Source: Citricoccus sp. WCRC_4 (GTDB taxonomy: Bacteria > Actinomycetota > Actinomycetes > Actinomycetales > Micrococcaceae). Taken from it: a DNA stretch of 11,744 bases. Under the pieces are notes generated by a model. It did not search any database and was not told where the DNA came from. It saw nothing but the letters and a program-made list of their open reading frames with translations. Made by a program: the position numbers and the translations under genes. Location: assembly GCA_026645375.1 (NCBI GenBank), contig JAPFFX010000149.1:1-11744 (forward strand). The letters run 5' to 3'. Within the stretch, counting starts at the first letter, position 1, and the number at the start of each line of letters is the position of its first letter. Positions 1-4,288 of the stretch are shown in pieces.

Positions 1-1
1 C

Positions 2-541
2 GCCGCCGCTTCGGTGACCTGGGTGACCCGTCGGCCACCCCGGTACCTGCCCGACGACGTCGACGGCCGGGCCCTCTTCGCCGTGGCCACCGCCCACGTC
101 CAGGCCGCCCGCCGGGGTGAGCCCAGCCCCGGCGGGGTGGGATCCCTCGGCGACATCGTCGCCGTGCCCCCCGTCCGGGCAGCCCGGGACGCCGGGCGGC
201 TGGAGGCCGCCCCGATGTTCTCGGCCTTCACCCCCACCGGCGTCCAGTGGAACGACGGGCACACCCTGGAGGTCGACGCGGTGATCTGGTGCACCGGCTT
301 CCGCCCCGACCTGGGCCACCTGCGCCCCCTGGACCTGAGCATGGAGGGCACCGTCCCGGCCACCACCGGCGCCCCGCCCACACGCTCCCGCGACCGGCCC
401 GGGCTGTTCTTCCTCGGCTACGGGGACTGGTGCGGCCCGGCCTCGGCCACCCTGATCGGCGTCGGGGCCCCCGCCCGTGCCACCGTCACTGTCGCGACCG
501 ACCACCTCACCGGCCCCCTGGAAAACAACCGGCAAGAATAG
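2..541 (+). CDS. FMO-type FAD/NAD(P)-binding flavoprotein, 3' portion (5' end outside window)
   Basis: This is the last 179 residues of a gene that enters from the left edge; the frame is open from base 2 and ends at TAG 539-541. The part in view is the C-terminal half of a flavin-containing monooxygenase-like enzyme. It carries VIWCTGFRPDLGHL (about 281-322), the equivalent of the ATG-Y/F motif of FMOs that links the FAD and NADP domains. It ends with GYGDWCGPASATLIGVGAPAR, the glycine-rich FAD-contacting C-terminal segment. The N-terminal GxGxxG fingers are missing, so neither the start nor full integrity can be judged. Closely similar actinobacterial proteins are often annotated ArsO-like or as FAD-dependent oxidoreductases in arsenic or metal resistance clusters; that is family knowledge recalled from memory. 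The metal-type MerR gene 48 bp downstream fits such a setting. Substrate unknown. Confidence is high for the family and low for the role. Confidence 0.8.
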   Translation, partial: AAASVTWVTRRPPRYLPDDVDGRALFAVATAHVQAARRGEPSPGGVGSLGDIVAVPPVRAARDAGRLEAAPMFSAFTPTGVQWNDGHTLEVDAVIWCTGFRPDLGHLRPLDLSMEGTVPATTGAPPTRSRDRPGLFFLGYGDWCGPASATLIGVGAPARATVTVATDHLTGPLENNRQE

Positions 542-551
542 TCCGACGGTC

Positions 552-583
552 TTGACCTTGGAGTGGACTCCAAGGTTTATCGT
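552..583 (+). promoter_or_regulatory. MerR-type promoter/operator of the merR-peptide unit
   Basis: A -35 element TTGACC (552-557) and a -10 element TATCGT (578-583) are separated by 20 bp, the over-long spacing typical of promoters activated by MerR proteins through DNA twisting. The spacer overlaps a perfect inverted repeat, CCTTGGAGTGGACTCCAAGG (556-575), with 9-bp arms and a 2-bp centre. The -10 ends 6 bp before ATG 590, so the predicted transcript starts at or next to the start codon (leaderless). Nothing is divergent from this site, since the upstream gene ends at 541. The site should therefore control merR itself and the peptide gene behind it. Confidence 0.85.
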
Positions 584-589
584 GGTCGC

Positions 590-1015
590 ATGACGACCCA
601 GACAGTGGCCCAACGCGGCATGCGGATCGGTGAACTCGCCGCAGCGACCAGCCTGAGCCCGGACACGATCCGGTACTACGAGAAGGCCGGACTGCTACCC
701 GACCCGGCCCGCACCCCGGCCGGGTACCGCGCCTACGGTCCCGAGGCCGTCGACCGGCTGCACTTCATCCAGGGCGCCCAACGATTGGGCCTCCGACTGG
801 AGGACATCCGCAACCTCCTGGCCATCCGCGACACCGGCACCTGCCCCTGTGAACCAGCCGCCGACTTCCTGGCCCGGCGCCTGACCGAGGTCGACGCCCA
901 GATCCGGCGCCTCGAGTCCCTGCGCACCGAGATGGTCACCATGCTCGGGGACCTGCCCGCCGGGGACTGTCCCCAACCGACCCCCGGCACCTGGCTGCAA
1001 CGAGAAGGGAGGTGA
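590..1015 (+). CDS. MerR-family heavy-metal-responsive transcriptional regulator
   Basis: The protein has 141 residues, a normal size for metal-sensing MerR proteins. The N-terminal winged helix-turn-helix covers about residues 11-80 and has the family signature IRYYEKAGLLP (27-37), GYRAY (45-49), then LHFIQGAQRLGLRLEDIRNLL. A dimerisation helix follows (about 90-120). The candidate metal ligands are C85 and C87 (a CPC motif where MerR and ZntR have their first ligand Cys) and C127 near the C-terminus. No equivalent of the middle Cys of MerR (C117) or ZntR (C114) is visible, so the metal cannot be assigned. An in-frame GTG at 563 lies inside the operator dyad, so ATG 590 is the better start and gives a leaderless mRNA. 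The protein probably binds the 556-575 dyad and activates its own transcription. The downstream Cys-rich peptide is in the same frame after the TGA. Confidence 0.9.
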   Translation: MTTQTVAQRGMRIGELAAATSLSPDTIRYYEKAGLLPDPARTPAGYRAYGPEAVDRLHFIQGAQRLGLRLEDIRNLLAIRDTGTCPCEPAADFLARRLTEVDAQIRRLESLRTEMVTMLGDLPAGDCPQPTPGTWLQREGR

Positions 1016-1021
1016 ACCGAC

Positions 1022-1081
1022 GTGAACGACTGCTGCGACGAGCCGACCTGCCCACCAGAGTCCTGCGGCTGCGGCTGCTAG
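1022..1081 (+). CDS. 19-residue Cys-rich peptide, putative metal-binding microprotein
   Basis: A GTG-started ORF encodes MNDCCDEPTCPPESCGCGC and stops at TAG 1079-1081. Six of 19 residues are Cys (4, 5, 10, 15, 17, 19), arranged as a CC pair, a single Cys and a CGCGC tail. Four residues are acidic (D3, D6, E7, E13) and none is basic. GGGAGGTGA (1007-1015), which overlaps the merR stop codon, is a near-perfect Shine-Dalgarno with GGAGG 9 nt before the GTG, so translation is probably coupled to merR. A strong terminator begins about 30 nt downstream. I infer thiol coordination of a soft metal or arsenite, as a tiny metallothionein, chaperone or sink, from composition and from the MerR neighbour. 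No family is recognised. Because it is in frame with merR, it could instead be a Cys-rich MerR tail reached by UGA readthrough, or split off by a nonsense mutation. Confidence 0.6.
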   Translation: MNDCCDEPTCPPESCGCGC

Positions 1082-1087
1082 GACATG

Positions 1088-1127
1088 AGCCCGGACCATC
1101 CCGGGCACACGAAAAGCCCGGACCCAT
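1088..1127 (+). repeat. Imperfect direct repeat overlapping the terminator left arm
   Basis: AGCCCGGACCAT (1088-1099) recurs as AGCCCGGACCCAT (1115-1127), differing by one inserted C. The second copy is the left arm of the terminator. The first copy can form its own small hairpin, GCCCGG (1089-1094) with CCGGGC (1101-1106), or could compete for the terminator's right arm with one bulge. Confidence 0.6.
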
Positions 1128-1148
1128 TGATCATGGGTCCGGGCTTTC
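1112..1148. terminator. Strong bidirectional intrinsic terminator
   Basis: A perfect 15-bp stem is formed by AAAGCCCGGACCCAT (1113-1127) and ATGGGTCCGGGCTTT (1133-1147), with a 5-nt loop. On the plus strand it ends in CTTT after the Cys-rich peptide gene. On the minus strand it ends in TTTT (1115-1112) after the tRNA-Pro gene. Its position between two convergent units fits termination of both. Confidence 0.9.
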
Positions 1149-1151
1149 GCC

Positions 1152-1167
1152 GATCTCTTGAGAGATC
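1152..1167. repeat. Small palindrome next to tRNA-Pro 3' end
   Basis: GATCTCTTGAGAGATC is a perfect palindrome that can fold as a 6-bp stem with a 4-nt loop. It lies 4 nt beyond the encoded CCA of the minus-strand tRNA, between the tRNA and the large terminator. It may form a processing hairpin in the tRNA precursor trailer. Confidence 0.5.
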
Positions 1168-1171
1168 ACCA

Positions 1172-1248
1172 TGGTCGGGCTAGCGGGATTCGAACCCACG
1201 ACCTCCTGACCCCCAGTCAGGCGCGCTACCAAGCTGCGCCATAGCCCG
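1172..1248 (-). tRNA. tRNA-Pro (anticodon GGG)
   Basis: The reverse complement folds as a complete 77-nt cloverleaf. The acceptor is CGGGCTA/TAGCCCG, the D stem GCGC/GCGC and the anticodon stem CCTGA/TCAGG. The loop CTGGGGG places GGG at positions 34-36, and the T arm GTGGG/CCCGC carries a TTCGAAT loop. The discriminator is A and CCA is encoded (plus-strand 1172-1174). Anticodon GGG reads proline codons CCC and CCU, CCC being abundant in this genome. The 3' end faces the metal-related unit on the left, separated from it by the bidirectional terminator. Confidence 0.97.
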
Positions 1249-1283
1249 TGAGGAGAACGCCCACGGCGTTTTCCACCGGACCC

Positions 1284-1289
1284 ACTCTA
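1284..1289 (-). promoter_or_regulatory. Possible -10 element for tRNA-Pro
   Basis: On the minus strand TAGAGT (complement of ACTCTA) lies 35 nt before the mature tRNA 5' end and fits an actinobacterial TANNNT -10. No convincing -35 is seen at 17-18 bp. The leader would contain a small hairpin, AACGCC (1256-1261) with GGCGTT (1265-1270). The rest of 1249-1368 shows nothing further. Confidence 0.35.
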
Positions 1290-1368
1290 CCCCATCGCGG
1301 GCGGTGCCGCGGACACGCCACGATGCGGTGGACCGAGACGGCGGGACCGGCACGCCTCCGTCCCTGGA

Positions 1369-2397
1369 TCAGCCGAGCCGGACGATCATCTTGCCCCGGT
1401 TCTCACCGCGCATCATGGCCAGGAACGCCTCGACCGTGCGGTCGAAACCGTCCATCACCGTCTCCTCGAAGACGACTGCGCCAGAGGACAGCCATCCGGT
1501 CATCCGCTCCCGGAACTCCTCCGCCGCCCCGGGGTGGGCGGCGGCCACCTCCGTGACGATGAAGCCCTGCATGCGCAGCCGGCGGGTGAGGACGTTGCCC
1601 AGATTGTCCGGCCCGGCCGGGCGCTGGGTGGCGTTGTATCCGGAGATCTGACCGCACAGGGCAATCCTGCCGAAGTCGGCCATCACGTCCAGGGCCGCCT
1701 CGAGGTGGTCCCCGCCCACGTTGTCGAAGAACACGTCCACCCGGTCCTCACCGAGTGCCCGGACCAGCTGCTCCCGGATCGGCGCGTCCTTGTAGTTGAG
1801 CGCCAGGTCATAGCCGTACTCCTGCGTCAGCGCGGTCGTCTTCTCCGTCGAGCCGGCCGAGCCGATCACCCGGGCCGCACCGAGGCACCGGGCGATCTGC
1901 CCCACGGCGGTACCCACGGCACCGGCGGCGCCCGAGACCAGGACGGTGTCCCCCTCCCGGAGCCCGGCGATCCTGGTCAGCCCCAGGTACGCGGTCAGGC
2001 CCGGCATGCCGAGGATGCCCAGATAGGCCGAGTTCGGCAGGCCCTCGAGTTCAGGGACGGGACGGAAGTCCTCCGCCCCGGCCTGGACCCGGTCCGACCA
2101 CCCGTGCTGGTGCAGCACCAGGGTGCCCGGGGGCAGCTGCTCGGCAGCCGACTCCACCACGCGGCCGACGGCGCCCCCGGTGATGGTCTCCCCCACTGCG
2201 TACGGCGTGACATAGCTACGTGCCGCGCTCATCCGGCCGCGCATGTACGGGTCCACGGAGAGGAAGTCGTTGACCACACGCACCTGTCCGGGCTGCAGGT
2301 CGGCGTACTCCACTGACTCCGTGGCGAAGTCCTGGGGCGTGGGCCAGCCCTGCGGGCGGGCGGCCAGGCGGATCTGGGTACTGGTGAACGTGCTCAT
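1369..2397 (-). CDS. Zinc-independent NADP-dependent MDR oxidoreductase (PTGR/CurA-like)
   Basis: This 342-residue protein belongs to the leukotriene B4 12-hydroxydehydrogenase / prostaglandin reductase / CurA group of medium-chain reductases, which reduce the C=C bond of alpha,beta-unsaturated ketones or aldehydes using NADPH. It lacks the zinc-binding Cys/His set of alcohol dehydrogenases. Visible signatures are SVDPYMRGRM (47-56), typical of this group; the Rossmann segment GAAGAVGTAVGQIA (156-169); DNVGG (225-229); and the C-terminal GENRGKMIVRL (331-341). The length is normal. The frame stays open to 2934, but that extension overlaps the lipoprotein gene. ATG 2395-2397 preceded by AGGAG (2405-2409, 7-nt spacing) is the credible start. 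It lies 142 bp after the lipoprotein gene on the same strand. Function is probably detoxification of reactive carbonyls; the natural substrate is unknown. Confidence 0.93.
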   Translation of the reverse strand: MSTFTSTQIRLAARPQGWPTPQDFATESVEYADLQPGQVRVVNDFLSVDPYMRGRMSAARSYVTPYAVGETITGGAVGRVVESAAEQLPPGTLVLHQHGWSDRVQAGAEDFRPVPELEGLPNSAYLGILGMPGLTAYLGLTRIAGLREGDTVLVSGAAGAVGTAVGQIARCLGAARVIGSAGSTEKTTALTQEYGYDLALNYKDAPIREQLVRALGEDRVDVFFDNVGGDHLEAALDVMADFGRIALCGQISGYNATQRPAGPDNLGNVLTRRLRMQGFIVTEVAAAHPGAAEEFRERMTGWLSSGAVVFEETVMDGFDRTVEAFLAMMRGENRGKMIVRLG

Positions 2398-2465
2398 GGA
2401 CTCACTCCTGGTGGCGTGTCGGTCGCTTCCGGCACCGACCCTACGCCCGGACCGGCACGCGCTCC

Positions 2466-2494
2466 CGCCGTGTCCGCGGCGCGCGGACACGGCG
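2466..2494. terminator. GC-rich 13-bp hairpin between lipoprotein and oxidoreductase genes
   Basis: CGCCGTGTCCGCG (2466-2478) and CGCGGACACGGCG (2482-2494) form a perfect 13-bp inverted repeat with a 3-nt centre, 46 nt beyond the lipoprotein stop. There is no T-run on either side. It may be a U-less actinobacterial terminator of the lipoprotein gene, or a repressor-type operator for the oxidoreductase, whose start is about 70 nt further on. The rest of 2398-2539 shows nothing else. Confidence 0.5.
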
Positions 2495-2539
2495 TTCGCC
2501 GCGGGCTCGGGGCCGGGTCCCGGGCGTGGGGCCCTGCGG

Positions 2540-2998
2540 TCAGAACGTGTAGGTGCGCTCGCCCACCCGGAACTCGACGGTCTCCAGGTTCTGCACGCGC
2601 TCCTTGGCCTCGGCCGCGACCTGCTCCATGGTCTCCTGCAGCACGGCGGGATCGACCTCCGCGGCCTGCTCCCCGTAGTTGACGACCAGCTTGCCCTCGT
2701 CCCCCTTGATCTCGAAGGACTCCATGTCCGGACCGGAGGGCATGGACCGGAAGAACTCCGTGACCTTCGAGTTGTCGCCCAGGAGGATGCCGTCGAACTC
2801 GGCCAGGGACGACCAGTCGAAGTCCCGGACCTGCTCCACCGTGAGGTCGCCCATCTGTCGCGCCTCGGTCCAGAGCTGTTCGGCCTGAGCGGTGACCTCG
2901 TCGGCCTGGCCCCTGAGCTCCTCGACCTGGGCACAACCGGCCAGTGTCACCGTCAGCAGGACGGCCGCACCAACGGCCCGACGTCGCGAGGTCTTCAT
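2540..2998 (-). CDS. Small secreted lipoprotein of unrecognised family
   Basis: The 152-residue product starts with a clear lipoprotein signal peptide: MKTSRRRA (positive), a hydrophobic stretch AVGAAVLLTVT, and lipobox LAGC with the acylated Cys at position 22. The mature part begins with a charged helix rich in Glu and Gln (about 24-50, possible coiled coil). A mixed alpha/beta part follows, with FEIKGDEGKLVVNYGE near the middle and FRVGERTYTF at the very C-terminus. I do not recognise the family. It is predicted to sit on the outer face of the membrane. ATG 2996-2998 is the only start that keeps the signal peptide. It is divergent from the FAD monooxygenase gene with 30 bp between the starts, so the two may share regulation; there is no direct evidence of a shared function. 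Confidence 0.85.
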   Translation of the reverse strand: MKTSRRRAVGAAVLLTVTLAGCAQVEELRGQADEVTAQAEQLWTEARQMGDLTVEQVRDFDWSSLAEFDGILLGDNSKVTEFFRSMPSGPDMESFEIKGDEGKLVVNYGEQAAEVDPAVLQETMEQVAAEAKERVQNLETVEFRVGERTYTF

Positions 2999-3002
2999 CC
3001 CG

Positions 3003-3010
3003 GTATCATC
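3003..3010. promoter_or_regulatory. Putative bidirectional -10 region in a 30-bp divergent spacer
   Basis: On the plus strand TATCAT (3004-3009) matches the -10 consensus at five of six positions and would start transcription about 13 nt before ATG 3029. On the minus strand the same bases read GATGAT (3010-3005) or TGATAC. GATGAT ends exactly 6 nt before the lipoprotein ATG, the spacing of a leaderless start. No good -35 is visible on either strand. Confidence 0.4.
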
Positions 3011-3028
3011 TCACGGCAGGATGTGACC

Positions 3029-4288
3029 ATGAGCGGCACCTGCGTGGTCGTGGGCGGCGGGCCCGCGGGAATGGTCCTGGGCCTCCTGCTGGCCCGGGCC
3101 GGTATCGAGGTGACCGTGCTGGAGAAGCACGGCGACTTCCTCAGGGACTTCCGGGGGGACACCGTGCATCCCAGCACGCTGACCCTGCTCGACGACCTGG
3201 GGCTGTTCGAGGCGTTCGACGCCCTGCCGCAGACCCGGATCGATGGCGTCAGCCTCCCGAACCCCGCCGGCGGCTCCGTCCGGCTCGTGACCCTCGGCCG
3301 GTTGCGGGTGCCCCATCCCTACATCGCGATGGTCCCGCAGTGGGACCTGCTCGACCTGTTGGCCCGGGCGGCCGGCGAGGAACCGACCTTCGCCCTCCGG
3401 ATGAACACCGAGGCCGTGGACGTGCTGCGCGAGGGCGGCCGCGTCACCGGGGTCCGGTACCGGTCCTCGCAGGGGGTCGGAGAACTGCGCGCCGACCTCG
3501 TCATCGCCTGCGACGGCCGGGGGTCGGTCCTGCGGCGCGCGGCCGGGCTGCCCGTGCGGGAGTACCCGGTGCCCTTCGACGTGTGGTGGTTCCGGCTGCC
3601 CGCCCGGGGGGACCCGAAGGCGTCCCTGCTCCCCCGGTTCCACGCCGGTGTCGCCGCCGTCGCCATCCCGAGGCGAGGCTACTTCCAGGTCGCGTACCTG
3701 GGCCGGAAGGGCCGCGACGGCGAGCTGCGCCGCCGGGGCGTCGAGGCCCTCCGCCAGGAGTTGCGCGGCCTGCTCTCGCCGGAGGCCGACGTCGACGCCC
3801 TGACCTCGATGGACCAGGTCAAGCACCTCGACGTGCGCGTGGACCGGCTCCGGCGGTGGCACGCCGACGGGCTGCTGTGCATCGGGGACGCGGCGCACGC
3901 GATGTCCCCCGTCGGCGGGGTCGGGATCAACCTGGCCGTGCAGGACGCCGTGGCGACCGCCCGCCTGCTGAGCCCCTCGCTCCGGAGGGGCCGCGTGGGC
4001 ACCCGCGTGCTCGCTCGGGTGCGGCGGCGCCGCCTGGTGCCCACCGTCCTCATCCAGGCGGTGCAGCGGGTCGCCCACGCCCGGTTCGTCGAGCCCGTCC
4101 TGGACGGCACGTGGAGCGCTCCGTCACGACGGTTCGTCTCCGTGGTCAGCCGGTTCCCCGCGCTGACCGTCCTGCCGGCCTACCTGATCGGCGTCGGCCC
4201 GTTGCCGGAGCGGGTCCCGGACTGGGCCCGCCGTCCGGCGCGGCGCGAGCCGGTGCCCCCGGCGGGCCCGATGCCGTCCCCTGGCTAG
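3029..4288 (+). CDS. FAD-dependent monooxygenase (PHBH/UbiH-type group A fold)
   Basis: The 419-residue flavoprotein has all three diagnostic motifs of single-component aromatic/polyketide hydroxylases: GGGPAG (9-14) for the FAD ADP moiety, followed by an acidic strand end VTVLEK; the CDGRGS (161-166) DG motif; and GDAAHAMSPVGGVGINLA (286-303), the GD motif that binds FAD ribityl and pyrophosphate. RGDTVHPSTL near residue 43 is typical of a common actinobacterial subgroup annotated only as FAD-dependent oxidoreductase. The C-terminal quarter is Arg-rich. ATG 3029 has CAGG 8 nt upstream; a GTG two codons earlier is a weaker alternative. There is no signal peptide and no flavin reductase partner nearby, as expected for an enzyme that uses NAD(P)H directly. 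The substrate is unknown. Its TAG (4286-4288) overlaps the der stop on the other strand. Confidence 0.92.
   Translation: MSGTCVVVGGGPAGMVLGLLLARAGIEVTVLEKHGDFLRDFRGDTVHPSTLTLLDDLGLFEAFDALPQTRIDGVSLPNPAGGSVRLVTLGRLRVPHPYIAMVPQWDLLDLLARAAGEEPTFALRMNTEAVDVLREGGRVTGVRYRSSQGVGELRADLVIACDGRGSVLRRAAGLPVREYPVPFDVWWFRLPARGDPKASLLPRFHAGVAAVAIPRRGYFQVAYLGRKGRDGELRRRGVEALRQELRGLLSPEADVDALTSMDQVKHLDVRVDRLRRWHADGLLCIGDAAHAMSPVGGVGINLAVQDAVATARLLSPSLRRGRVGTRVLARVRRRRLVPTVLIQAVQRVAHARFVEPVLDGTWSAPSRRFVSVVSRFPALTVLPAYLIGVGPLPERVPDWARRPARREPVPPAGPMPSPG

Noticed and set aside
136..144. CODEHOP-like or CRISPR-like repeats
   Set aside because: No regularly spaced direct repeats were found; the local repetition reflects GC-rich codon use.
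563..589. Earlier GTG start for the MerR gene
   Set aside because: It lies inside the operator dyad and upstream of the -10 element, so it would not be on the transcript from this promoter.
1085..1170. ATG at 1085 opening a short plus-strand frame through the terminator
   Set aside because: It has no ribosome binding site and runs through the terminator hairpin and towards the tRNA.
2398..2934. 179-codon upstream extension of the MDR oxidoreductase frame
   Set aside because: It overlaps the lipoprotein gene in another frame, its translation is Arg/Ser/Pro-rich without homology features, and ATG 2397 has a good Shine-Dalgarno and the family-typical N-terminus.
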